This document shows positions 1 through 7,442 of a DNA stretch of 28,981 nt, piece after piece; within the stretch, counting starts at the first letter, position 1; each line of letters starts with the position of its first letter. Source of the DNA: an uncultured Eubacteriales bacterium (lineage in GTDB: Bacteria > Bacillota > Clostridia > Oscillospirales > Oscillospiraceae). Both the position numbers and the translations under genes were made by a program. The notes under the pieces are model-generated. The model ran no database searches and had not been told where the DNA came from. It saw only the letters and a list, made by a program, of their open reading frames with translations. The stretch is from assembly GCA_900546295.1 (NCBI GenBank), contig URCK01000013.1, positions 1-28,981 of the forward strand, given 5' to 3'.

Positions 1-89
1 TCCGCATGGCTTACGTCATCGAAAGCCACAAGCTCGAGCGGGCCATGGACATTCTTAAAAAGGCCATTGAGGTCTATAACGCGAGATAA
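1..89 (+). CDS. C-terminal end of a class I aminotransferase (partial)
   Basis: An open frame enters from the left edge and stops at TAA 87-89. The visible 28 or so residues (R-M-A-Y-V-I-E-S-H-K, then L-E-R-A-M-D-I-L-K-K-A-I-E) resemble the last strand and helix of PLP-dependent class I aminotransferases, where an Arg-[IM]-[AS]-[YF] strand is followed by an LxxAMxxLxxAL helix. That arginine binds the substrate alpha-carboxylate in the family. The active-site lysine and the rest of the enzyme lie outside the window, so the substrate cannot be stated. It ends 26 bp before the next gene and is probably cotranscribed with it. The assignment rests on this short tail only. Confidence 0.55.
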   Translation, partial: RMAYVIESHKLERAMDILKKAIEVYNAR

Positions 90-115
90 ACTGAGAGAAA
101 GAGGAGAGAGAAGCA

Positions 116-397
116 ATGATCCGTCATATCGTCATGTGGAAGTTCCGCGAGGGCACCGAGGAAAAGGCCAACGAGTTTCTCACGAAGCTCGCTGCGCTCG
201 ACGGCGTGATATCGCAGCTCAAAAAGTGCGAGGTCGCAAGAAACGTCGGCGAGGGCAACTACGACGCCGTGCTCGTTACCGAGTTTGAGAGCATGGACGA
301 TCTGAACGCCTACAAGGTCGACCCCCGCCATGTCGCCGTGAGCGACATCTGCAAGTCCATCCGCGCTGACCGCGTGGCCGTGGACTACGAATTCTAA
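116..397 (+). CDS. Dabb family (stress-responsive A/B barrel) protein
   Basis: A 93-residue protein beginning MIRHIVMWKF, the typical first strand of the Dabb ferredoxin-like fold (dimeric alpha/beta barrel). Family features visible are the I-x-H-[IV]-V start, a Y-D-A-V-L-V-T-E-F strand near residues 50-58, and the Y-x-x-x-P-x-H motif near 66-72 (YKVDPRHVAV). The length is normal for a single-domain member. Most bacterial members have no known reaction; some relatives are small cyclases or oxygenases, but nothing here points to a substrate. The start is set by GAGGAGAG 8 nt upstream of the ATG. It follows the aminotransferase closely and is followed by a strong terminator, so it is likely the last gene of that operon. 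Confidence 0.85.
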   Translation: MIRHIVMWKFREGTEEKANEFLTKLAALDGVISQLKKCEVARNVGEGNYDAVLVTEFESMDDLNAYKVDPRHVAVSDICKSIRADRVAVDYEF

Positions 398-399
398 TC

Positions 400-435
400 A
401 AAAGCAAAGAGCGCCGTAAGGCGCTCTTTGCTTTT
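400..435 (+). terminator. Rho-independent terminator after the Dabb gene
   Basis: A perfect 16-bp stem (AAAAGCAAAGAGCGCC) with a GTAA loop, ending in CTTTT. The A-rich left arm gives a T-run on the other strand as well. It sits three bases after the Dabb stop codon. Confidence 0.85.
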
Positions 436-440
436 GAGGG

Positions 441-707
441 GGAATGCGCTCCGCGGCAGCGCACGCGCCGTAGGCGCGCACGTTTGCGGAGCGAGAGGAG
501 TTTTTTCTGACGCGCATGTCGTCAGAAAAAACGATCTCAATTTTTTCACGCCCGCGGGCGCAAAATGGTTTTGATTATTTTTGTCGCGACCTGCGCGTGA
601 CAAAAAATACTTTGCGCGAAGCGTGTGTCGCAGCCACCCTACGGGTGGCAAGGCACAAAGCGCAGCGAAACTTTTTCAAAAAAGAGGCCATTTATGGCCT
701 CTTTTTT
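441..707. repeat. Gene-free stretch with a cluster of inverted repeats
   Basis: No credible gene lies between 398 and 811. Instead there are successive dyads. CGCTCCGC at 447-454 pairs with 486-493 and encloses CGCGCC-GTA-GGCGCG at 464-478. TTTTTTCTGAC at 501-511 pairs with GTCAGAAAAAA at 521-531. A TATTTTTGTC arm near 575 pairs with GACAAAAAATA near 599-609. GCCACCC-TAC-GGGTGGC lies at 633-649. AAAAAAGAGGCCA pairs with TGGCCTCTTTTTT at 678-707. Several are terminator-like on both strands. This may be a degenerate intergenic repeat element or stacked terminators; its family cannot be named without a genome-wide search. Confidence 0.6.
678..707. terminator. Bidirectional terminator-like hairpin
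   Basis: A 13-bp stem of AAAAAAGAGGCCA against TGGCCTCTTTTTT with a TTTA loop. T-runs follow the stem on either strand. It is the last dyad of the cluster and isolates the downstream XRE gene from leftward transcripts. Confidence 0.6.
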
Positions 708-811
708 GAGCTGCAACTGCTGGTTGCTAACTTTTCAACCCCGCTTGGTGGACTTTTTGCCGCTTTTTTGCTAAGCTGAACGCAGAAATTCTGTAAAGGA
801 GAACCCCTCAC

Positions 812-1702
812 ATGACACTGGGAGAGAACATTGTGCGCCTGCGCACACAGAAGAATTGGTCGCAGGGCGACCTTGCCGACGCACTGGATATTTCGCGCCA
901 GAGCGTTTCCAAATGGGAAACGGACGCATCCGTGCCCGAGCTTGAAAAGCTTTTAAAGCTCTCCGAGCTCTTCGGTGTGACGCTTGACGAGCTCGTGCGC
1001 GGCGAGGACGCGCCGCAGAGCGAGCCTGCCGCGGCGGAAGTGCAGACCGATCCTTCGTCCTTTGCGCCGCAGGCTGTGCCCGCGCGGGATAAGAGCCGCA
1101 GCATCATCGGCACGGTGCTGCTGTGCACCGGCGCGGTCATCGTGCTTTTGTTCCTGCTGCTGTTTGGCAGCATCTTCTCAGGGCTTCTTTTCGGCGCGCC
1201 GTTTTTCCTCTGCGGTGTCATCTGCCTTACGGCGAAGAACCGTGTCGGCCTCTGGTGCGGCTGGGCGGTCTATGCCTGCGTCGATCTCTACCTCCGCTTT
1301 GCGACCGGCCTTTCGTGGACGACCGTCTTTATGACGCATCTCTGGACGCCGGAGATGAACTATATGCGCCTTGCCATCTCGTGGGTGCAGCTCCTCGGTA
1401 TGCTTGTGATGACCGTCTGTACGGTGTGCTCCTACCGCACGCTCAGACTGAGCGCGACGAAAAAAGAGGTCACATGGCTTGCTGCCGGCTGGTTTGCCGC
1501 GCTTGTCGCGCTGCCGCTCTTGATGAGCTACGGTGTCATGCCGCTGCTGCTCGACGATCTCGGCAATTACAGCAACATTTCGCCGTACTTCCTTCTGAAT
1601 GTCGTCTACAGCTACGCGCGCCTTGCGCTCGTCAATATTCTTCTGGTGCGTTCACTCGCCGTATGGCGCGCAAAACGGGAAGAGAAGAAAGCAAATAAGT
1701 GA
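812..1702 (+). CDS. XRE-family regulator with a multi-pass membrane domain
   Basis: A 296-residue protein. Residues 1-65 are a Cro/C1-type helix-turn-helix (L-x-x-L-R-x-x-K-x-W-S-Q-x-D-L-A-x-x-L, then S-R-Q-S-V-S-K-W-E). A polar linker of about 30 residues follows, then roughly six hydrophobic segments from about residue 95 to 285 and a Lys-rich end. Fusion of an SOS-type HTH to membrane helices is common in Clostridia and suggests DNA binding tied to a membrane signal, but the ligand and target are unknown. AAAGGAGA ends 9 nt upstream of the ATG. It is monocistronic, bounded by the repeat cluster and a strong terminator, and convergent with the aminotransferase gene. Confidence 0.8.
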   Translation: MTLGENIVRLRTQKNWSQGDLADALDISRQSVSKWETDASVPELEKLLKLSELFGVTLDELVRGEDAPQSEPAAAEVQTDPSSFAPQAVPARDKSRSIIGTVLLCTGAVIVLLFLLLFGSIFSGLLFGAPFFLCGVICLTAKNRVGLWCGWAVYACVDLYLRFATGLSWTTVFMTHLWTPEMNYMRLAISWVQLLGMLVMTVCTVCSYRTLRLSATKKEVTWLAAGWFAALVALPLLMSYGVMPLLLDDLGNYSNISPYFLLNVVYSYARLALVNILLVRSLAVWRAKREEKKANK

Positions 1703-1711
1703 ATCAGATGC

Positions 1712-1746
1712 AAAAAAAGCGGACCGCATTGCGGTCCGCTTTTTTG
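1712..1746. terminator. Bidirectional terminator between convergent genes
   Basis: AAAAAAAGCGGACCGC pairs with GCGGTCCGCTTTTTT around an ATT loop. The run of A on the left and T on the right makes it functional on both strands, serving both the XRE gene and the minus-strand aminotransferase. Confidence 0.85.
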
Positions 1747-1759
1747 ATGCAAATATGAC

Positions 1760-3031
1760 TTACTTCTTGCTCTTCTCCAGCGCGGCAAGCTTGAGGCAGC
1801 AGCAGAAGACCGCCATCGCCTGCTCGAGCTCCTCGACCGGGGGCAGCGACGGGGCGACGCGGATGTTGCTGTCAAGAGGGTCATGGCCGTACGGATAGGT
1901 CGCGCCCGCGCTCGTCATCACAACGCCCGCTTCCTTGCAGAGCGCCAGTGTGCGCTTGGCAAGGCCGGGGGCCGTGTTCACGGAGACGAAGTAGCCGCCC
2001 TTGGGCGTGTGCCAGCTCGCAATGCCGAGCGGCGCGATCTCGCGTTCAAGCGTAGAGACGACCATGTCGAACTTCGGCTTTAAGATCCTGGCGTGCTCCT
2101 TCATCAGCGCGAGCGTGTGATCCCTGTTTTGCAGGTACCTGACGTGGCGCAGCTGGTTCATCTTGTCGAAGCTGATGGCCTGAATGCCGATGAGCTTGCA
2201 CATGTACTCCATGTTGGCCTCGCTGCACGCAAAGCAGGCGATGCCCGCGCCCGGGAGCGTAATTTTGCTCGTGGAGGCGAACTCGAAGACCATGTCGGCG
2301 TTGCCGTACTTCTCGCACTCGCTCAAAATGTCCTTGAACGGGACAAAGTCGCCATCGAACTCGTGGACGCAGTAGGCATTGTCCCACATGAGGAGGAAGT
2401 CCGGCGCGGCAGGCTTCATCTTTGCGATGCGCTCAACGGTCTCGTCGGAATAGATGATGCCGTCGGGGTTCGAATACTTCGGCACGTTCCACATGCCCTT
2501 GACGCTCGGGTCCCTGATGAGATTTTCGACAATGTCCATATCGGGGCCGTTTTCGGTCATGGGAATGGTGATGAGCTCAAAGCCGAAGCTCTCGGTCACC
2601 TTGAAGTGGCGGTCATAGCCCGGCGCGGGGCAGAGCCACTTGACGCTCTCTTCCTTGCACCACGGCCGTTCGCTGTGCAGCAGGCCGTGCGTGTAGGCCT
2701 TGGAAACCGTGTCGTACATGAGCTGGAGGCTCGAGTTGCCGCCGGCGAAGACCTGAGAGGTCTTGCAGCCGAGGATATCAGCGAACAGGGCGCGTGCGCT
2801 CTCCAGGCCCTTGAGCTCGCCGTAGTTGCGGGCGTCCACGCCGCCGTCTACGCAGTCCTCAGGCTTGCTCAGCGCGGTCAGAATGCCGCTGACGAGGTCG
2901 AGCTGCTTCTTGCTCGGCTTGCCGCGCGCCATGTTGAGCTTGAGGCCCTTGGCCTTCCAGCCCTCGTATTCAGCGGATACCTTGTCGTATTCCCGCTGCC
3001 ATTCGGCGGCGGGCAGATCCATGTAGCCCAT
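1760..3031 (-). CDS. Aspartate aminotransferase, PF12897-type (class I/II PLP enzyme)
   Basis: A 423-residue fold-type I PLP enzyme that should transfer amino groups between aspartate and 2-oxoglutarate in the cytosol. Visible landmarks are the N-terminal N-M-A-R-G-K-P near 33-39, a G-G-N-S-S phosphate-binding turn near 98-101, W-D-N-A-Y with Asp217 and Tyr220 that contact the cofactor, and the Schiff-base lysine Lys256 in S-T-S-K-I. Arg391 in N-I-R-V-A-P-S should bind the substrate carboxylate. These match the PF12897 (aspartate aminotransferase Ic) family better than classical AspC, and the length is normal. AAAGGAGA sits 8 nt before the ATG, and a consensus-like promoter lies upstream. The exact amino acid preference is inferred from the family. 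Confidence 0.85.
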   Translation of the reverse strand: MGYMDLPAAEWQREYDKVSAEYEGWKAKGLKLNMARGKPSKKQLDLVSGILTALSKPEDCVDGGVDARNYGELKGLESARALFADILGCKTSQVFAGGNSSLQLMYDTVSKAYTHGLLHSERPWCKEESVKWLCPAPGYDRHFKVTESFGFELITIPMTENGPDMDIVENLIRDPSVKGMWNVPKYSNPDGIIYSDETVERIAKMKPAAPDFLLMWDNAYCVHEFDGDFVPFKDILSECEKYGNADMVFEFASTSKITLPGAGIACFACSEANMEYMCKLIGIQAISFDKMNQLRHVRYLQNRDHTLALMKEHARILKPKFDMVVSTLEREIAPLGIASWHTPKGGYFVSVNTAPGLAKRTLALCKEAGVVMTSAGATYPYGHDPLDSNIRVAPSLPPVEELEQAMAVFCCCLKLAALEKSKK

Positions 3032-3072
3032 TGTGAAGTCTCCTTTTCCATTGGTGGGATTTGATGAGGAAA

Positions 3073-3101
3073 ATTATAGCACGGCCCCGGGAGAAATACA
3101 A
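3073..3101 (-). promoter_or_regulatory. Sigma-A type promoter of the aspartate aminotransferase gene
   Basis: On the minus strand, TTGTAT (3096-3101) and TATAAT (3073-3078) are separated by 17 bp, about 40 bp upstream of the start codon. Confidence 0.75.
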
Positions 3102-3214
3102 GTGTCCGCGTGAAAGAAGCGTTGTTCCGGGACAGGGCGCTGCGACAGATGGATTTCCTTGGTCGATTTTCGTTATCCCATTCAAAACAATCATGGGTCG
3201 TCATGAGAAAATTG

Positions 3215-3244
3215 TTGAAAATGCGAAGATGAGCGCGATATAAT
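3215..3244 (+). promoter_or_regulatory. Promoter of the hydCBA operon
   Basis: TTGAAA (3215-3220) and TATAAT (3239-3244) have an 18-bp spacer. Transcription should begin near 3251, at the left edge of a small dyad (CAGTTG at 3251-3256, CAACTG at 3264-3269) that lies just before the hydC ribosome site. Confidence 0.75.
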
Positions 3245-3282
3245 AGACCACAGTTGCCCCAACCAACTGATGGAGGAAGAGA

Positions 3283-3768
3283 ATGAATACAAACAGAGAA
3301 AGGGTGCTGTCGATCATCGCTGCGCACGGGAGCGACAGCTCCGGCCTGATCGCCATTTTACAGGACGTGCAGGCGGCGTACAACTACCTCAGTGAGGAGA
3401 ACCTCACGCTCATTGCCGATACGCTCGGCATCAGCATTTCCAAGGTCTACAGTGTGGCGACGTTCTATGAGAACTTCTCGCTCGAGGCCAAGGGAAAGCA
3501 CATCATCAAGGTCTGCGCGGGCACGGCGTGCCATGTGCGCAAGTCCGGCCCGATCTATGACGCAGTGCACGAGTATCTGGGACTGCACGGGAAGAAAAAG
3601 ACATCGGACGACGGCCTTTTCACGCTGGAAACGGTCGCCTGCCTCGGCGCGTGCGGCCTTGCGCCGGTCATGACGATCGACGGCGAGGTGCACGCGAAGA
3701 TGGACCCGGAGACGGCGCTTGGGCTGCTTGCGGAGATCCGTGCAAAGGAGGGCGCGCAGAATGGCTGA
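3283..3768 (+). CDS. hydC: NADH-linked [FeFe] hydrogenase, NuoE-like subunit
   Basis: A 161-residue thioredoxin-like [2Fe-2S] protein of the NuoE/HydC family. The N-terminal helical bundle (residues 1-70) has the typical Y-L-S-E-E-x-L and V-Y-S-V-A-T-F-Y segments. The cluster ligands are Cys78 and Cys83 (C-A-G-T-A-C-H) and Cys120 and Cys124 (C-L-G-A-C-G-L-A-P). In HydABC complexes this subunit sits beside the NADH/FMN subunit. GGAGGAAGAG precedes the ATG by a few bases. Its last 8 nt overlap the start of hydB, indicating translational coupling. The gene order hydC-hydB-hydA follows the usual clostridial arrangement. Confidence 0.92.
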   Translation: MNTNRERVLSIIAAHGSDSSGLIAILQDVQAAYNYLSEENLTLIADTLGISISKVYSVATFYENFSLEAKGKHIIKVCAGTACHVRKSGPIYDAVHEYLGLHGKKKTSDDGLFTLETVACLGACGLAPVMTIDGEVHAKMDPETALGLLAEIRAKEGAQNG

Positions 3769-5647
3769 ACTGACAAGAGAGAGCCTGAACGCACGGCGCG
3801 TGCAGGCCAAGGCGCTGCTGGCGGCCGATCGGCGTGAGATCCTCGTCTGCGCCGGTACGGGCTGCATTGCGGGCGGCTCGCTGAAGATCTACGACTATTT
3901 GAAGGCGGAGTGCGAAAAGCGCGGGCTCAAGACGCGTGTTGCGCTGCGCGATGAAAACGGCGACGACGCTATCCACTTCAAAAAGAGCGGCTGCCACGGC
4001 TTTTGCGAGATGGGTCCGCTGCTCGAGATCAAGCCCGAGGGCGTTCTCTACACGCACGTCAAGCTTGAGGACTGCGACGAGATCATCGAGCGCACGATCC
4101 TCGGCGGCGAGATCATCGACCGCCTTCTCTACGAGCTGGGCGGCGTGAAGTATGAGGGGCACAACGAGATCCCCTTCTATGCCAAGCAGCAGCGCGTGGT
4201 GCTGGAAAACTGCGGCACGACCGACGCGGTGGACATTGACGAATACCTTGCCCACGACGGCTATGTTGCCTTTGAAAAGGCGCTTTTTGAGATGACGGAC
4301 GAGGAGATCTGCCGTGAGATCCTCGATTCCGGCCTGCGCGGCCGCGGCGGCGCGGGCTTCCCCGCGGGCAAGAAGTGGGACAGCGTCCGCCGCCAGCCTA
4401 AGGGAAAGAAATATGTGGTCTGCAACGGCGACGAGGGCGACCCCGGCGCGTTCATGGACCGCTCTGTGATGGAGGGCAACCCTCATTCGGTCATCGAGGG
4501 CATGATGATCGCCGCGCTTGCCGCCGGCAGCGACGAGGGCTACATCTATGTCCGCGCGGAGTATCCGCTGGCGGTGGAGCGCCTGCGCATCGCCATTGCC
4601 AGAGATGAGGAGCTGGGTCTGCTCGGCGACAACATCATGGGCACGGATTTCTCCTTCCACCTGCATATCAACCGCGGCGCGGGCGCCTTCGTCTGCGGCG
4701 AGGGCAGCGCCCTGACCGCATCGATCGAGGGCAAGCGCGGTATGCCGCGCGTCAAGCCGCCGCGCACGGTGGAGCAGGGCCTGTGGGCAAGACCCACGGT
4801 GCTCAACAACGTGGAGACCTATGCCAATGTTCCATGGATCCTCCTGCGCGGCAGCGCGTGGTTCCACAGCATCGGCACGGAAAGAAGCCCCGGCACCAAG
4901 GCCTTCGCCCTGACGGGCAACGTTGTGAATACGGGCCTTATCGAGGTGCCGATGGGCACGACGCTGCGCGAGATCATCTTCGATATCGGCGGCGGCATCA
5001 AGGACGGCAAGAAGTTCAAGGCAGTGCAGATCGGCGGCCCCGCGGGCGGGTGCCTGACGGAAGAACACCTCGATATGCCGCTCGACTTCGACTCGCTCAA
5101 GAAGGTCGGCGCGATCATCGGCTCGGGCGGCCTTGTCGTGATGGACGAGAGCACCTGCATGGTTGAAACGGCGCGCTTTTTCATGAGCTTTACGCAGAAC
5201 GAATCCTGCGGCAAGTGCGTGCCCTGCCGCGAGGGAACAAAGCGGATGCTCGAAATTCTGACGCGCATCGTCAACAACGAGGGAAGCCTTGAAGACCTCG
5301 ACCTGCTCGAAGAGCTCTCCCGCACGATCACCGAAACGGCGCTGTGCGGACTCGGTCAGGCCGCGTGCAATCCGGTCGTCAGCACGCTCAAATACTTCCG
5401 CAAGGAATACCTTGCCCACGTCGTCGACCACCACTGCCCGATCTGCAACGGCCGCAAGCGCCGCCTTGTCATCAAGCCGGAGCTGTGCAAGGGCTGCGGC
5501 AAGTGCAAGCGCAACTGCCCGATGGAGGCGATCTCCGGCGAGATCCGGATGCCGCACGTCATCGACAATGAAAAGTGCATCCACTGCGGCGCGTGCTGGG
5601 GCGCGTGCCCGTTCGGCGCGATCGACGCCATCGAAGAGGAGGGTTGA
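3761..5647 (+). CDS. hydB: NADH-linked [FeFe] hydrogenase, NuoF-like flavoprotein subunit
   Basis: A 628-residue NuoF/HydB protein that exchanges electrons between NAD(H), FMN and iron-sulfur clusters. Domains in order: an N-terminal thioredoxin-like [2Fe-2S] unit (Cys30, Cys35, Cys78, Cys82); the NADH/FMN domain with G-R-G-G-A-G-F-P-A-G-K-K-W at 194-206 and C-N-G-D-E-G-D-P-G-A at 221-230; a [4Fe-4S] site (Cys483, Cys486, Cys489, Cys529); and a C-terminal 2x[4Fe-4S] ferredoxin (Cys576/579/582/586 and Cys606/609/612/616). A His-His-Cys-x2-Cys motif at 557-562 may bind a metal. The ATG at 3761 is chosen because AGGAGG lies 9 nt upstream; an earlier in-frame ATG at 3719 lies deep inside hydC. 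It is cotranscribed with hydC and hydA. Confidence 0.93.
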   Translation: MAELTRESLNARRVQAKALLAADRREILVCAGTGCIAGGSLKIYDYLKAECEKRGLKTRVALRDENGDDAIHFKKSGCHGFCEMGPLLEIKPEGVLYTHVKLEDCDEIIERTILGGEIIDRLLYELGGVKYEGHNEIPFYAKQQRVVLENCGTTDAVDIDEYLAHDGYVAFEKALFEMTDEEICREILDSGLRGRGGAGFPAGKKWDSVRRQPKGKKYVVCNGDEGDPGAFMDRSVMEGNPHSVIEGMMIAALAAGSDEGYIYVRAEYPLAVERLRIAIARDEELGLLGDNIMGTDFSFHLHINRGAGAFVCGEGSALTASIEGKRGMPRVKPPRTVEQGLWARPTVLNNVETYANVPWILLRGSAWFHSIGTERSPGTKAFALTGNVVNTGLIEVPMGTTLREIIFDIGGGIKDGKKFKAVQIGGPAGGCLTEEHLDMPLDFDSLKKVGAIIGSGGLVVMDESTCMVETARFFMSFTQNESCGKCVPCREGTKRMLEILTRIVNNEGSLEDLDLLEELSRTITETALCGLGQAACNPVVSTLKYFRKEYLAHVVDHHCPICNGRKRRLVIKPELCKGCGKCKRNCPMEAISGEIRMPHVIDNEKCIHCGACWGACPFGAIDAIEEEG

Positions 5648-5652
5648 GAGAA

Positions 5653-7353
5653 ATGGCAAAGGGGATCATGATCATCGACGGTCAGCGCGTCACGTTCGAC
5701 GGCGAAAAGAACGTGCTTTCCGTCATCCGCAAGGCGGGTATCGAAATACCGACGTTTTGCTATTACTCCGACCTCTCCGTTTACGGTGCGTGCCGGATGT
5801 GCGTGGTGGAAAACGAAGAGACGGGGAAGATCGATGCGAGCTGCTCAATGGAGCCGCGCGACGGAATGCGCATCCGCACGAACAGCGCAAGGCTTTTAAA
5901 GCACCGCCGCGTCATTCTGGAGCTGTTGCTTGCCTCGCACAACTGCAACTGCACCACCTGCGAAAAGAGCGGCCACTGCCACTTGCAGGCGCTGGCGCAG
6001 CAGTTCGGCGTGCGCAAGATCCGCTTCCCGGATACCCGCGAGCACTTTGCGATCGACAATACCTCGCCCGCTGTGCTGCGTGACCCGAACAAGTGCATCC
6101 TCTGCGGCGACTGCGTGCGCGTGTGCGAGGAGATGCAGGGCATGGGCATTCTGAACTTTGCCTTCCGCGGCAGCAACGCGCAGGTCATGCCAGCCTTCGA
6201 CCGTCGGATGAGCGAGACGAAGTGTGTCAGCTGCGGCCAGTGCGCGGCGGTCTGCCCCACGGGCGCCATCACGGTGAAAAACCAGATCGGCGAGGCGTGG
6301 CGCGCCATCCACGACCCGAAAAAGCGCGTGGTCGTGCAGATTGCGCCGGCGGTGCGCGTGGCCGTGGGCGAGGCCTTCGGCCTGAGCGCGGGAGAAAACG
6401 AACTCGATAAGCTCGTCACGGCGCTCAAGCTCATGGGTGTGGACGAGGTGTACGACACGACCTTCGGCGCGGACTTTACGACGATCTCGGAATCCGAGGA
6501 ATTCCTCGCGCGGCTGAAGCACGGCGGCCCGTTCCCGATGTTCACCTCCTGCTGCCCGGCGTGGGTGAAATACCTTGAAAACGAGAACCCCAAGTATCTC
6601 AAAAATATCTCCACCTGCAAATCGCCCATGGAGATGGTGGGCGCGATCTTCCGCGACAAGTACGCCGCGAAGGACGCGCTCGACGGCCGCACGACCTATC
6701 ACATCGCCATCATGCCCTGCACGGCGAAGAAGATGGAGGCCGCGCGCCCCGAGTTTATCCATGACGGCCGGCCCGACGTGGACCTTGTGCTCACCACGCG
6801 CGAGGTGATCGACATGATGCAGGAGACGGGCATCCAGCTCTCCGAGCTGGAACTCGAATCGCCCGATATGCCCTTCGGTCTCGGCTCCGGCGCGGCGGTC
6901 ATCTACGGCACGAGCGGCGGCGTTGCCGAGGCGGTCGTGCGCCACTGCCTGCCCGACAAGAGCAAGAACGCCCTGCGCGAGATCAGCATCCTCGGTCTGC
7001 GCGGTGACGCGCCGATCAAGGAGGCTACGGTCACCATCGGCGACGCGGAGCTCAAGATCGCGGTCGTCAACGGCCTTGCCAACGCCAAGAAGCTCCTCAA
7101 GGACATTGACGAGGGCAGAGCCTTCTATCACCTCGTCGAGGTGATGACCTGCCAGGGCGGCTGCGTCGGCGGCGCGGGTCAGCCATACGGACTGAAAAAG
7201 CGCAAGGAAAAACGCGGCGACGGGCTGCACCGGACCGATAATATGGCAATGTTCAAGCGCGCCGAGCGCAACCCCGTTGTGACGCGGATGATGCAGGAAT
7301 ACGGCGAGGAGCGCTGCCACGAGCTGCTGCATGTGAGCTACGTCAAGGAATAA
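5653..7353 (+). CDS. hydA: [FeFe] hydrogenase catalytic subunit (bifurcating HydABC type)
   Basis: A 566-residue catalytic subunit for H2 production or oxidation. It has an N-terminal [2Fe-2S] domain (Cys36, 47, 50, 64), a His-ligated [4Fe-4S] site (His96, Cys100, Cys103, Cys109), two [4Fe-4S] clusters (Cys148/151/154/158 and 191/194/197/201), and the H-cluster domain. H-cluster motifs are T-S-C-C-P-A-W (Cys300, Cys301), M-P-C-T-A-K-K (Cys356) and the V-M-T-C-Q-G-G-C-V segment (Cys500, Cys504). Cys300, Glu280, Glu283 and Ser320 match the known proton path by spacing. It lacks the extra C-terminal [2Fe-2S] domain of the longer Thermotoga HydA. GAGGAGGG before the ATG sets the start, 5 nt after the hydB stop. 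Electron bifurcation with ferredoxin is inferred from the HydABC context. Confidence 0.94.
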   Translation: MAKGIMIIDGQRVTFDGEKNVLSVIRKAGIEIPTFCYYSDLSVYGACRMCVVENEETGKIDASCSMEPRDGMRIRTNSARLLKHRRVILELLLASHNCNCTTCEKSGHCHLQALAQQFGVRKIRFPDTREHFAIDNTSPAVLRDPNKCILCGDCVRVCEEMQGMGILNFAFRGSNAQVMPAFDRRMSETKCVSCGQCAAVCPTGAITVKNQIGEAWRAIHDPKKRVVVQIAPAVRVAVGEAFGLSAGENELDKLVTALKLMGVDEVYDTTFGADFTTISESEEFLARLKHGGPFPMFTSCCPAWVKYLENENPKYLKNISTCKSPMEMVGAIFRDKYAAKDALDGRTTYHIAIMPCTAKKMEAARPEFIHDGRPDVDLVLTTREVIDMMQETGIQLSELELESPDMPFGLGSGAAVIYGTSGGVAEAVVRHCLPDKSKNALREISILGLRGDAPIKEATVTIGDAELKIAVVNGLANAKKLLKDIDEGRAFYHLVEVMTCQGGCVGGAGQPYGLKKRKEKRGDGLHRTDNMAMFKRAERNPVVTRMMQEYGEERCHELLHVSYVKE

Positions 7354-7373
7354 CGCCACGGACTTCAAACGAT

Positions 7374-7415
7374 AAAAAGCGAGGCTCTCTTTCAAAAAGA
7401 GAGCCTCGCTTTTTT
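7374..7415. terminator. Bidirectional terminator between hydA and the GTPase genes
   Basis: AAAAAGCGAGGCTCTCTTT pairs with AGAGAGCCTCGCTTTTTT as a long stem with T-runs on both strands. It ends hydCBA from the left and the GTPase operon from the right. Confidence 0.9.
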
Positions 7416-7442
7416 GATTTGTGATTGCAGTGATGCGCGGGA

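Noticed and set aside
3200..3282. Possible Rex operator upstream of hydC (ATTGTTGAAAAT)
   Set aside because: Only a half-site is present; the inverted partner needed for the TTGTTAA-N4-TTAACAA pattern is absent.
3668..5659. Minus-strand open frame of 663 codons opposite hydB
   Set aside because: It mirrors hydB codon for codon, has no promoter, ribosome site or recognisable domain.
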